From positions 1 through 38,721 of the forward strand of contig NZ_PVSN01000073.1 of NCBI RefSeq assembly GCF_004766315.1: a stretch of DNA of 38,721 bases, read 5' to 3'. This DNA is from Weissella confusa (GTDB lineage: Bacteria; Bacillota; Bacilli; Lactobacillales; Lactobacillaceae). This document shows positions 16,995-24,590 of this stretch, in pieces. Position numbers and translations under genes: made by a program. Numbering within the stretch: position 1 is the first letter of the stretch; each line of letters begins with the position of its first letter. The notes beneath the pieces were generated by a model that was not told where the DNA came from, did no database searches, and saw only the letters and a program-made list of their open reading frames with translations.

Positions 16995-17021
16995 ACCTAA
17001 CACTCAACCAAAAGTGCAAAA

Positions 17022-17064
17022 TAAAAACCGCGTGAACGTATATCTACGTTTCACGCGGTTTTTC
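17022..17064. terminator. Bidirectional terminator
   Basis: AAAAACCGCGTGA (17023-17035) and TCACGCGGTTTTT (17051-17063) pair perfectly over 13 bp, extended by ACGT pairs, with T-runs on both strands. It ends the 45-aa gene on the minus strand and would end the putative structured RNA on the plus strand. Confidence 0.93.
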
Positions 17065-17087
17065 AGTAAGCTACTGATACAGTCAAA

Positions 17088-17225
17088 TTACTTTGACTCC
17101 AATTCAGCCTTACCCTTGGCCCATTGTTGGATGTTAACAACTTCAGCCACACGAGCCTTCTTTGCAGAATCGTGTGATGTTGGTCGCTTACGAGCCCATG
17201 AGTTGTATGGTGATTGAACAGCCAT
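17088..17225 (-). CDS. Small basic protein of 45 aa, function unknown
   Basis: ATG 17225 with GGAGG 8 nt upstream, stop TAA at 17088-17090. The peptide begins MAVQSPYNSWARKRPTSHD, has a basic middle (AKKARVAEVVN) and ends IQQWAKGKAELESK. It is rich in Lys/Arg/Ser and has no signal or membrane segment. I do not recognise the family. Evidence that it is real: a near-perfect promoter (TTGACG, 17 bp, TATACT), an ideal ribosome site, preferred codons throughout, and a bidirectional terminator just after it. A palindrome GTTATCGATAAC sits at the predicted transcription start and could be an operator. It is divergent from the corA-type gene. Confidence 0.8.
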   Translation of the reverse strand: MAVQSPYNSWARKRPTSHDSAKKARVAEVVNIQQWAKGKAELESK

Positions 17226-17244
17226 GATCATTTCCTCCATTTAT

Positions 17245-17256
17245 GTTATCGATAAC
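17245..17256. promoter_or_regulatory. 12-bp perfect palindrome at the transcription start of the 45-aa gene
   Basis: GTTATCGATAAC is fully self-complementary. It lies between the -10 (17263-17268) and the ribosome site of the 45-aa gene, covering roughly +1 to +12. That is a typical place for a repressor to block transcription. The regulator is unknown. Confidence 0.5.
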
Positions 17257-17262
17257 TTTACT

Positions 17263-17291
17263 AGTATACCGATAAAAACAAAGTGCGTCAA
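17263..17291 (-). promoter_or_regulatory. Promoter of the 45-aa gene
   Basis: Minus-strand -35 TTGACG (17286-17291), 17-bp spacer, -10 TATACT (17263-17268). One of the strongest promoters in the window. Confidence 0.85.
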
Positions 17292-17331
17292 ACTTTTATC
17301 CCAAATCCGTCAATTTTTCATCGCGTATAAG

Positions 17332-17360
17332 TTGTGAACACTAGGCCTGCGCCGTATACT
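17332..17360 (+). promoter_or_regulatory. Promoter of the corA-type gene
   Basis: -35 TTGTGA (17332-17337), 17-bp spacer, -10 TATACT (17355-17360). The start codon is only 10 bp beyond the -10, so the leader is very short and the AAGGA site at 17361-17365 lies at or next to the transcription start. Confidence 0.6.
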
Positions 17361-17369
17361 AAGGATACT

Positions 17370-18285
17370 ATGATTACACAAAAAACAACTTTCCCAGATT
17401 TCGTCTGGTTCCAAGTACATGATATGACTCCTGAGGAACGAGAATGGTTGACCAAAGACCAACTCATCCCCAATGAACTCCTAAGTTATGCCGTCGACCC
17501 ATACGAAAGCGCCCGTATGGAATACGACGAAGAAGCCGATTTAACGTTGATGATATTCGACGTCGTCACACCAACATCACCTCGTGCCACGACTGAACCC
17601 GTCGGTATGCTCTTTAGTAATGACCAACAACGTCTCTACACCTTCACTCGTGAGGAAACGGATTACGTAGACAGCTACTTGAGCGGAACTGAAGTTAGTC
17701 GCCGCCCCTTGCCTGACCACGCCACGCCGCTTGATGTCATTTTGAATGGTACGGAGCTACTTTCTTCAAAGTTTATGTCGGCAATTCTTGAAATCAATCT
17801 CCGTCGCACGCCAATTCAAAGTGAAATTCGCAAGACGAAGCAAACACAAAAGACAATTGATGGATTTGCAGACGGATTTGATTTACTTATTGAATTCTTT
17901 GCACACTGACCGCGACTTGCTACGCAGCTACAAGGTGCGCCACAACATCCAACTAACTGATCACCAATCAGAACGTATTGATGACGTCACGGTCGAGTTG
18001 CAACAAGCCATCGACACCGGTGAGTTGTCACAATTGGTTACCAACCGTGTTTCAGATGCCTTTGTTAACCTTGCCAATTCAAACTTGAACTGGACGATGA
18101 AACTTTTGACAGTGTCATCAATCGTCCTAACGGTGCCTAATATTGTGTCGGGGTTCTTCGGTCAAAACGTTGACCTTCCCTTTATGCACACCCACATGGG
18201 CTGGATTGTGACACTTATCATCACTTTCATTCTGATGATTATCACAACGATTGTCCTTTGGCGTTCAGGATTTTTCCGTAAATAG
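17370..18285 (+). pseudogene. CorA-family divalent-cation transporter, broken by a one-base insertion
   Basis: CorA proteins are homopentameric membrane channels for Mg2+ and related ions with a large cytoplasmic N-domain and two C-terminal helices. Here the N-domain is read from ATG 17370 up to KTKQTQK and then runs out of frame to a TGA at 17907-17909. The rest of the protein is in another frame from CAA 17854 onward (QLMDLQTDLIYLLNSL), through two membrane helices, to the stop at 18283-18285. Removing one A near 17853 restores a single 304-aa protein of normal family length. The pore motif reads GQN (in GFFGQNVDLP) instead of the usual GMN. The lesion may be a true mutation, a sequencing error, or recoding; there is no recognised slippery site. 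Confidence 0.82.
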
Positions 18286-18295
18286 TCATCCAGAA

Positions 18296-18323
18296 CAGAA
18301 CCTTTTTGGGGTTCTGCTTTTTC
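18296..18323 (+). terminator. Terminator after the corA-type gene
   Basis: CAGAACC (18296-18302) and GGTTCTG (18310-18316) form a 7-bp stem followed by C and a T-run. Confidence 0.8.
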
Positions 18324-18332
18324 GTTTTTCCC

Positions 18333-18426
18333 TGTGTATAACCTATTGAAAAGCACTCAACCTTCCCACAAGAAAATGAGACTTATCCACAAATATACAG
18401 ACTTTTACACACCCAGTTGTGGATAA
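18333..18426. promoter_or_regulatory. Cluster of DnaA boxes in an intergenic region
   Basis: Three perfect matches to TTATNCACA lie in 94 bp: TTATACACA on the minus strand (18333-18341), TTATCCACA on the plus strand (18383-18391) and TTATCCACA on the minus strand (18418-18426). A one-mismatch box TTTTACACA is at 18403-18411. No dnaA, dnaN or rpmH gene and no obvious unwinding element is nearby, so this is not the replication origin. It sits between two convergent terminators and does not overlap a gene. Clusters of this kind outside oriC act as DnaA reservoirs or regulatory sites in Bacillus; that role is inferred here. Confidence 0.6.
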
Positions 18427-18445
18427 ACCGGGTAAAAACCGGTGT

Positions 18446-18478
18446 AAAAAAGCCGACCGCAACTAAATGCGATCGGCT
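18446..18478 (-). terminator. Terminator after the MurJ-like gene
   Basis: AGCCGACCGC (18451-18460) and GCGATCGGCT (18469-18478) pair over 10 bp (one G-U in the minus-strand RNA), followed by T. Confidence 0.88.
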
Positions 18479-18486
18479 AATGTCAT

Positions 18487-20625
18487 TTACTTCAAATGTA
18501 ATTTGTGTGCGATAGTTGCTGCGCGTTGACCAAGAACGCTTTCACCAACGTGCGTCTTAAGCATTGCGACACCGTAGATGCCAGCACCAACCAGCCCAAC
18601 AACAATCGTGACGATCAATTGGGCCATCTTTGTATCAGGCACGAATAGCGTCAACGTGTTCGTCAAGAGCGCTACCACAGCGTACATGACCAAGCCCCAG
18701 AACAGGATAACCATCAATGAGAAATTGAATGGCGCCCAGTCGATAGCGTATAACACACTTAGTCGGCGGACCGAAATAATCAATCCAACCGCAAAGGCCA
18801 ATACCGTCGCCATCAAAGGTCCGGCACCTTGCAACCAAATCGTCAAAGGCACTTGCAAGACCAACTTCAAAATCAAAATCAAGCCTAGCACCTTCACCGT
18901 GAATGACAACTCATTCAAACCTTGGTAGATGGCCAAGACAACCATGTACAATCCCAAGGCGATGGCCGTGAAGCTGGCGAATTGCAAAATCAACGTTCCG
19001 TTCGTCGCATCATTCGTGTTGTAGAACAGAATGTATAGCGGATGTGCAACGGCAGCCATCCCCAATGAGGCTGGTACCATCACAAACGCTAGCAACTTGA
19101 ACGCGAATTGAATTTGATTACCAATATTTTCACGGTCACCAATCTCTTTAGCTCGTGCCAACATTGGCAAGGCCGTTTCCGCCATACCAACGGCAAGCGA
19201 AACAACCAACATAACCAACTTGTTTGAGTTAAAGGCGAATTGGGCAAACATGGCTTGCATCGTATTGTGCGTTGCTGACGTGAACGCCTTCATGATGTGG
19301 AAGAACGTATATTGGTCAATCACTTGCACAATCGCAATTGCAGAACCAGCAAAGATAACTGGCAATGACTGGCGTGCCATGCGAATCATGATTTCGCGTG
19401 GGTTGAAGTCTGGCGCTGGAATATTCATCGCCATCTTTTCAGCAAAGAACTTACGACGCTTCCAGATACCAAATACCAAGACGATGATTCCGGCTAGCGC
19501 ACCCCAGAAGGCAGCCAACGTTGATTCAACCGTGGCATCGACCCATGTCCCGTGATGACCAACCATAATCCAGTACGTCATCCCCAACATGTAGGCCACG
19601 CGAATCAATTGTTCAACGAACTGTGACAAAGCCGACAGTCCCATGAACTCGAATCCTTGCACGTATCCACGCAACATTGATAGCGTTGGAATCAACACCA
19701 ATGCAGCTGATAGTGAACGGATAACCGGCACCACGTTCGGATCTCCTTGCGAGAGAACACCGGCTAGCAAGTACAAGATCGCACCAGCAGCGATTCCTAG
19801 CACACCACCAAACTGTAAGGCTTGGCGGAAGATGCGACGCACGGCATCATAGTGACGTGAAACGCCATACTCCGCAACCAAACGTGCCAAGACGTTTGGC
19901 AACCCAGCCGTCGTAATCAACAAGGCCACACTATAAATTTGGTAACCTTGTGCATACAATGAGTTGGCAGAATTGAAATACACATTTCCAATCATGGCCA
20001 CCCATGGAATAACATATAAGGCCCCTAGTACACGTGACGCCAAGCTACCAATTGTCATCCAGGCTGAACCACGCAACATACGTGACGTCGCATTACTATC
20101 ATCAACTAAATCAGTTTCAATTTCTGGAACGGTCGTTAGTTCATCGGCCGCCATAATCGGCGTTTCTGCTGATGTATCGTCTTCGTCTGCGAAGGCTTCC
20201 GGCAGAACGCTTGGTTCAGATACCGTCGTCGTGTCACTAGTTTGGCTAGCAACCGGCGCAACATCCATTTCACTAGCAGGTTCATCGAATTGACTTGGCA
20301 ATTCAGAACTTGCTGGCAATGCCACGTCAGCTGCCGCTTCATCAATTGCCTCGCTTGCGACCGACTTAGGCGTATCCTCACGAACAAATGTATCTGCAAC
20401 TTGGTGTACCTTAATCGTCGATACGCCTTCAGGTCGCGTTACCACTTCTGACACTGAATGCGACTGCGTAGGTGTCGTTGTCGCTTCTGATGTTACCTTT
20501 TCTTCATCACGTGATTCAAAGATATCATCAATAGTGGCCCCATTAAGGAGAGCAGCCAATTCTTCAAACGTTATATCACGTCGGAATGGTGACTCTTCAT
20601 ACTGGGGTGATTTTTCATCAGCCAT
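18487..20625 (-). CDS. MurJ/SpoVB-like lipid flippase with acidic N-terminal extension
   Basis: 712 aa. The last ~530 residues are a multidrug/oligosaccharidyl-lipid/polysaccharide (MOP) superfamily transporter with about 14 hydrophobic segments, starting at SRMLRGSAWMTIGSLASRV. Such proteins flip lipid II or polysaccharide precursors across the membrane. Paralogues exist in many Firmicutes, so MurJ itself is likely but not proved. The first ~180 residues are hydrophilic and rich in Asp, Glu, Ser, Thr, Pro and Val, without recognisable domain, and should lie in the cytoplasm. I chose ATG 20625 (MADEKSPQYEES) because AAAGGGG precedes it; an ATG at 20649 has no ribosome site. It follows a tRNA gene by 33 bp with no visible promoter of its own. 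Confidence 0.85.
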   Translation of the reverse strand: MADEKSPQYEESPFRRDITFEELAALLNGATIDDIFESRDEEKVTSEATTTPTQSHSVSEVVTRPEGVSTIKVHQVADTFVREDTPKSVASEAIDEAAADVALPASSELPSQFDEPASEMDVAPVASQTSDTTTVSEPSVLPEAFADEDDTSAETPIMAADELTTVPEIETDLVDDSNATSRMLRGSAWMTIGSLASRVLGALYVIPWVAMIGNVYFNSANSLYAQGYQIYSVALLITTAGLPNVLARLVAEYGVSRHYDAVRRIFRQALQFGGVLGIAAGAILYLLAGVLSQGDPNVVPVIRSLSAALVLIPTLSMLRGYVQGFEFMGLSALSQFVEQLIRVAYMLGMTYWIMVGHHGTWVDATVESTLAAFWGALAGIIVLVFGIWKRRKFFAEKMAMNIPAPDFNPREIMIRMARQSLPVIFAGSAIAIVQVIDQYTFFHIMKAFTSATHNTMQAMFAQFAFNSNKLVMLVVSLAVGMAETALPMLARAKEIGDRENIGNQIQFAFKLLAFVMVPASLGMAAVAHPLYILFYNTNDATNGTLILQFASFTAIALGLYMVVLAIYQGLNELSFTVKVLGLILILKLVLQVPLTIWLQGAGPLMATVLAFAVGLIISVRRLSVLYAIDWAPFNFSLMVILFWGLVMYAVVALLTNTLTLFVPDTKMAQLIVTIVVGLVGAGIYGVAMLKTHVGESVLGQRAATIAHKLHLK

Positions 20626-20658
20626 GTTGACCGTTCCCCTTTCTTTCATACAAAAAAA

Positions 20659-20731
20659 TGACGCTACACAGACTCGAACTGTGATCTAAGACTTAGGAGG
20701 TCCTTGTTCTATCCTGTTGAACTATAGCGCC
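20659..20731 (-). tRNA. tRNA-Arg (anticodon CCT)
   Basis: A full cloverleaf on the minus strand: acceptor GGCGCTA with TAGCGTC, T-arm CACAG/CTGTG around TTCGAGT, and anticodon stem AGGAC/GTCTT around loop CTCCTAA, giving anticodon CCT (reads AGG). The discriminator base is A and CCA is not encoded. A T-run follows directly. Confidence 0.93.
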
Positions 20732-20749
20732 AAAGTATTCCAAATAACT

Positions 20750-20759
20750 ATTATACACA
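20750..20759 (-). promoter_or_regulatory. -10 element of the tRNA-Arg promoter overlapping a DnaA box
   Basis: The minus strand has TATAAT at 20755-20750, about 19 bp before the tRNA. The same bases on the plus strand, TTATACACA (20751-20759), fit the DnaA-box consensus. The -35 region is poor. Confidence 0.5.
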
Positions 20760-20761
20760 AG

Positions 20762-20810
20762 AAAACCCGTTGTTTGTAGTTGATATGTAATATCAACCCA
20801 ACCAACGGGT
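20762..20810 (-). terminator. Terminator after the glycosyltransferase gene
   Basis: ACCCGTTG (20765-20772) pairs with CAACGGGT (20803-20810), and an inner stem GTTGATAT/ATATCAAC extends it. The minus strand continues TTTTC. Confidence 0.75.
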
Positions 20811-20817
20811 ATTTCAT

Positions 20818-21888
20818 TTAGGCGACAATGTCTCGCCAATTTGCCAGAATAGCTGACAATTTGAAATCTTTGGCGCGTTCTAATGACTTTGTGGCCAATA
20901 AACAACGCATTTCATAGCTTTGTAACATCGGTTCAAGGCGGTACCACAGGGCATCAGCGTTTTTGGCAGCCAATTCCCCATAAATACCACCTTCCAAAAT
21001 TTCAACCGCCCCAGTATTATCAGTCGACAGGATTGGCAAGCCAAAACTCATCGCCTCGACCAATACCAAGGGCAAGCCTTCCCAGCGCGATGTGGCGAGA
21101 AAAATAGACGCCTGACGATAGTGATCCGCCAGTTCTTCATCATGTAACCCACCGCGATAAATAATTTTATCCGTGACTTCATTTGCTTTAATTAAACGCT
21201 CAAATGACGCCATGTCATCCGGCAAGCCCTCACCAGCAACCGCAATCTGCCAATCATCTGGTAGTTTCTTAGCCAAATTCAACATAATATCAATTCCCTT
21301 ATGCTGAATGGCAATGCGACCCGTGAACGCAATCGTATGCTTGGTTAGGTCAGCTCGTCCTGTCACCGGCATCGTCAACGGATTCCAAATTTTAACAGCC
21401 CGGTCAGTCACAGTTTGAAAGCCTTCTAAATCAGTTTCCGTCAAAGCAACCACTGTATCGGCCGCTTTGACACCCGCCACAAATTCAGCTCGCATGTCAC
21501 GGCAATACTGATTAAAGTAGGTATCGATATTATTATGCATCCAAGCAATTGTTTTTAATTCAGGGAGTCGTGATTTCAGGTATGGAATAAAACTCGTTAA
21601 GATACCTGCATTTAAGATCACGACATCAATTTTCTCTTCAATCAAAATATCAGCCAAATCTGTCATTTGTTGCTGATAGGTATGCAATGGATCAGGGCCA
21701 TTCGTTGGCATGACCGGATGAGGCGCTGGAATTAAACGCCCCTTCAACTCGTAGTAAGATGGCACATCAGCCATCTGGTAAAAAGCAACCGTGGCGAATT
21801 CAGTCATGGCGTTACCAACAACAGTTGCAGCTCGCTTCATGCCACCCATTCCCAGGTTCTCAACAGCCATCAAAATTCTCTTTGCCAT
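20818..21888 (-). CDS. GT4-family glycosyltransferase
   Basis: 356 aa, a GT-B fold transferase that moves a sugar from a nucleotide donor to an unknown acceptor at the cytoplasmic face of the membrane. The donor-binding C-domain is clear: GRIAIQHKGIDIML (about residues 190-203) and SRWEGLPLVLVEAMSFGLP (about 270-288), which holds the E-x7-E motif of GT4 enzymes, followed by STDNTGAVEIL. The N-domain has the glycine-rich loop ENLGMGGMKRA near residue 10. I start at ATG 21888 (MAKRILMAVEN), preceded by AAGGGGG; the longer frame reaches back into a terminator hairpin. No other sugar-pathway genes adjoin, so the product (glycolipid, teichoic or polysaccharide) cannot be told. Confidence 0.85.
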   Translation of the reverse strand: MAKRILMAVENLGMGGMKRAATVVGNAMTEFATVAFYQMADVPSYYELKGRLIPAPHPVMPTNGPDPLHTYQQQMTDLADILIEEKIDVVILNAGILTSFIPYLKSRLPELKTIAWMHNNIDTYFNQYCRDMRAEFVAGVKAADTVVALTETDLEGFQTVTDRAVKIWNPLTMPVTGRADLTKHTIAFTGRIAIQHKGIDIMLNLAKKLPDDWQIAVAGEGLPDDMASFERLIKANEVTDKIIYRGGLHDEELADHYRQASIFLATSRWEGLPLVLVEAMSFGLPILSTDNTGAVEILEGGIYGELAAKNADALWYRLEPMLQSYEMRCLLATKSLERAKDFKLSAILANWRDIVA

Positions 21889-21914
21889 GCCCTGCACCCC
21901 CTTGCTTTGCATAC

Positions 21915-21951
21915 TAAAAGAGGAACCCCCACAAATGCGAGAGTTCCTCTT
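21915..21951 (-). terminator. Terminator after leuS
   Basis: AAGAGGAAC (21918-21926) and GTTCCTCTT (21943-21951) pair perfectly over 9 bp, then TTTTAG on the minus strand. It lies between leuS and the glycosyltransferase gene. Confidence 0.78.
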
Positions 21952-22021
21952 CAGTATAGTCACTATTGTTTAAAAAGTGGGTCTAGATGTCTTAAAACCT
22001 GACATGCAGATTACAAACAGA

Positions 22022-24436
22022 TTACAAAACAACGTTCACCAACTTACCTGGCACAGCGATAACCTTCTTTGGTTGCCCACCATCCAGTTGCTTTTGAACG
22101 GCTTCGTCAGCGATTGCCAACTCAGTCATCTTCTCACGGTCAGCGTCCGCAGGAATCGTCAAACGACCGCGAACCTTACCGTTAACTTGCAAAACGATTT
22201 CAATTTCGTCTTCAACCAAAGCAGCCTCGTCAAACGTTGGCCATGGTTGGTACGTCACTGATTCGTCCTTGTGCAAGAAGCTCCACAATTCTTCCGTCAT
22301 GTGAGGGGCAATTGGGTTCAACAACTTGATGAATCCTTCAACGTATTCAACAGGCAAGTTTTCTGCCTTGTATGCTTCGTTAATGAAAATCATCATTTGT
22401 GAGATGGCCGTGTTGAAACGTAGACCTTCGTAGTCTTCCGTAACCTTCTTAACCGTCTCGTTGTAGATCTTGTCCAACTTGTGGTCGTTAACCGTCGTGA
22501 TGTGGTCGCGTAGCTTGTCTTCATCATCGATGAACAAACGCCATACACGATCCAACCAACGACGTGAACCAGCCAAACCGTCTTCTGACCAAGCGATTGA
22601 TTGCTCCAAAGGTCCCATGAACATTTCGTACAAACGCAATGTGTCGGCACCGTATTCTTCAACCACGTCGTCAGGGTTAACAACGTTACCCTTAGACTTA
22701 GACATCTTCTCGTGGTTTTCACCCAAGATCATACCTTGGTTAGCCAACTTTTGGAATGGCTCCTTGGTGTGGACAACACCCAAGTCGTACAAAACCTTGT
22801 GCCAGAAACGTGCGTACAACAAGTGCAACACAGCGTGCTCGGCACCACCAATGTACAAGTCAACGTTCTTCCAGTATGCCTCAGCCTCTGGTGAAACAAT
22901 TTCCTTGTCGTTGTGTGGATCCATGTAACGCAAGTAGTACCATGATGAACCAGCCCATTGTGGCATCGTGTTCGTCTCGCGCTTACCCTTGCGGCCGTTT
23001 TCGTCAACCACGTTTACCCAATCGTCAACGTTAACCAATGGTGACTCACCAGTACCTGAAGGCATGATGTTATCAACTTCTGGCAAACGCAATGGCAATT
23101 GGTCTTCTGGTACAAGCGTCTTTTCACCGTCTTCCCAGTGGATGACAGGAATTGGCTCACCCCAGTAACGTTGACGTGAGAAGATCCAGTCACGCAAGCG
23201 GTAGTTAACTTGCTTGTGACCAACACCTTGCTCTTCCAACCAAGCGATTGCCTTTTCGATAGCTTCTTGCTTACCCATGCCATCCAAGAAGCCTGAGTTA
23301 ATGTGCTCACCGTCGCCAGTGTAAGCTTCTTCAGCGATGTCACCACCGGCCAAAACTTGGCGCATTGGCAAATCGTACTTCTTAGCAAATTCGTAGTCAC
23401 GCGTATCGTGAGCAGGAACGGCCATGATTGCACCCATTCCGTATGAAGCCAAAACATAGTCGCCAATCCAGATTGGCAATTCTTCACCATTCATTGGGTT
23501 GATAGCATATGCACCAGTGAAGACACCGGCCTTGTCCTTGTTCAAGTCCGTACGCTCCAAATCTGACTTTGAAGCAATTGACTTCTTGAAGGCTTCGATA
23601 GCTTCCTTTTGGTCGTCAGAAACAATTTCTGATACCAAAGCGTGTTCTGGTGACAAAACAAGGTAAGTTGCACCGAACAACGTATCAGCACGCGTCGTGA
23701 AGACTTCAACTTCAGCATCTGAATCCTTCACCTTGAAGTTTACAGAAGCACCGATTGAGCGACCAATCCAGTTACGTTGTTGTTCCTTGATAGCATCTGG
23801 CCAATCAACATCGTCCAAATCTTCCAACAAACGATCAGCGTAAGCCGTAATCTTCAATGCCCATTGACGCATTGGAACACGGTAAACTGGGAAGCCACCA
23901 CGCTCCGTCTTACCGTCGATGATTTCTTCGTTGGCAACAACAGTTCCACCATTGTAATCAGGGGCCCAGTTAACCATGATTTCATCTTCGTATGCCAAGC
24001 CCTTCTTGTACAATTGCTCGAAGATCCATTGCGTCCACTTGTAGTACTTAGGGTCAGTCGTGTTAACCTCACGTGACCAGTCATATGACAAACCAAGTGT
24101 CTTCATTTGGCGGCGAAAGTTCTTAACGTTCTTTGCCGTCACGACACGTGGATCCTCACCCGTCTTGATTGCGTACTCTTCAGTAGGCAAACCGAACGCG
24201 TCGAATCCCATTGGGTGCAAAACATTGAACCCTTGCATACGCTTCATACGTGAAACGATATCAGTTGCCGTGTAACCTTCTGGGTGCCCAACGTGTAGCC
24301 CTTGCCCTGATGGGAATGGGAACATGTCCATTGCGAAGAACTTTTCCTTTGAGTGGTCTGATGACGTCTTAAAGGTTTGATTCTCTTCCCAGAAGCGTTG
24401 CCACTTCTTTTCTACTTCTTTGTGTTGATATGCCAT
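22022..24436 (-). CDS. leuS: Leucyl-tRNA synthetase
   Basis: 804 aa, class I synthetase that charges tRNA-Leu. The HIGH-type motif appears as [10 protein letters not shown] (about residues 46-55) and the KMSKS loop as [13 protein letters not shown] (about 572-584). The CP1 editing domain lies between, with [12 protein letters not shown] near residue 245. The C-terminal anticodon-binding and tail regions are complete. Start set to ATG 24436 ([12 protein letters not shown]), after GTGAGG; an upstream ATG at 24451 lacks a ribosome site. The leader is only about 20-30 nt, so this copy has no T-box, unlike leuS in many Firmicutes. Confidence 0.97.
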   Translation of the reverse strand: MAYQHKEVEKKWQRFWEENQTFKTSSDHSKEKFFAMDMFPFPSGQGLHVGHPEGYTATDIVSRMKRMQGFNVLHPMGFDAFGLPTEEYAIKTGEDPRVVTAKNVKNFRRQMKTLGLSYDWSREVNTTDPKYYKWTQWIFEQLYKKGLAYEDEIMVNWAPDYNGGTVVANEEIIDGKTERGGFPVYRVPMRQWALKITAYADRLLEDLDDVDWPDAIKEQQRNWIGRSIGASVNFKVKDSDAEVEVFTTRADTLFGATYLVLSPEHALVSEIVSDDQKEAIEAFKKSIASKSDLERTDLNKDKAGVFTGAYAINPMNGEELPIWIGDYVLASYGMGAIMAVPAHDTRDYEFAKKYDLPMRQVLAGGDIAEEAYTGDGEHINSGFLDGMGKQEAIEKAIAWLEEQGVGHKQVNYRLRDWIFSRQRYWGEPIPVIHWEDGEKTLVPEDQLPLRLPEVDNIMPSGTGESPLVNVDDWVNVVDENGRKGKRETNTMPQWAGSSWYYLRYMDPHNDKEIVSPEAEAYWKNVDLYIGGAEHAVLHLLYARFWHKVLYDLGVVHTKEPFQKLANQGMILGENHEKMSKSKGNVVNPDDVVEEYGADTLRLYEMFMGPLEQSIAWSEDGLAGSRRWLDRVWRLFIDDEDKLRDHITTVNDHKLDKIYNETVKKVTEDYEGLRFNTAISQMMIFINEAYKAENLPVEYVEGFIKLLNPIAPHMTEELWSFLHKDESVTYQPWPTFDEAALVEDEIEIVLQVNGKVRGRLTIPADADREKMTELAIADEAVQKQLDGGQPKKVIAVPGKLVNVVL

Positions 24437-24463
24437 GATTGATAACCTCACTTTAATGTTCTA

Positions 24464-24492
24464 ACTTTAACAAAAAAATGCCGTTCTTTCAA
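24464..24492 (-). promoter_or_regulatory. Promoter of leuS
   Basis: Minus-strand -35 TTGAAA (24487-24492), 17-bp spacer, -10 TAAAGT (24464-24469), leaving a leader of about 20-25 nt. Confidence 0.65.
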
Positions 24493-24546
24493 TAAATGAG
24501 CGGGTTTATACCGGTGTTTCACACGACTAATAATTAATCCAAATTG

Positions 24547-24555
24547 TGATACACT
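24547..24555 (+). promoter_or_regulatory. Candidate promoter of the PAP2 gene
   Basis: Extended -10 TGATACACT (TG at 24547-24548, hexamer TACACT 24550-24555). No good -35 is present. It lies about 35 bp before the PAP2 start. Confidence 0.4.
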
Positions 24556-24590
24556 TAGTTAATGAAAAAGTAGTGAAAGCGGGTGTCTAT

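Noticed and set aside
16772-17000. Mirror-image open frames on both strands (69 and 73 codons) within the structured region
   Set aside because: Both arise from GC-rich self-complementary DNA, which avoids stops on both strands. Neither has a ribosome site or the window's codon preferences.
17746-18285. A separate two-helix membrane protein starting at 17746
   Set aside because: Its first ~35 codons are the wrong frame of the CorA N-domain; the true CorA sequence begins at about 17854 in that frame.
18325-18450. Chromosomal or plasmid replication origin at the DnaA boxes
   Set aside because: No dnaA/dnaN/rpmH or rep gene, no clear AT-rich unwinding tract, and ordinary chromosomal genes on both sides.
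21889-21963. N-terminal extension of the glycosyltransferase
   Set aside because: The added codons fall in the terminator hairpin after leuS, and the ATG at 21888 has the better ribosome site.
24437-24490. T-box leader for leuS
   Set aside because: The promoter leaves only about 20-25 nt before the start codon, too short for a T-box.
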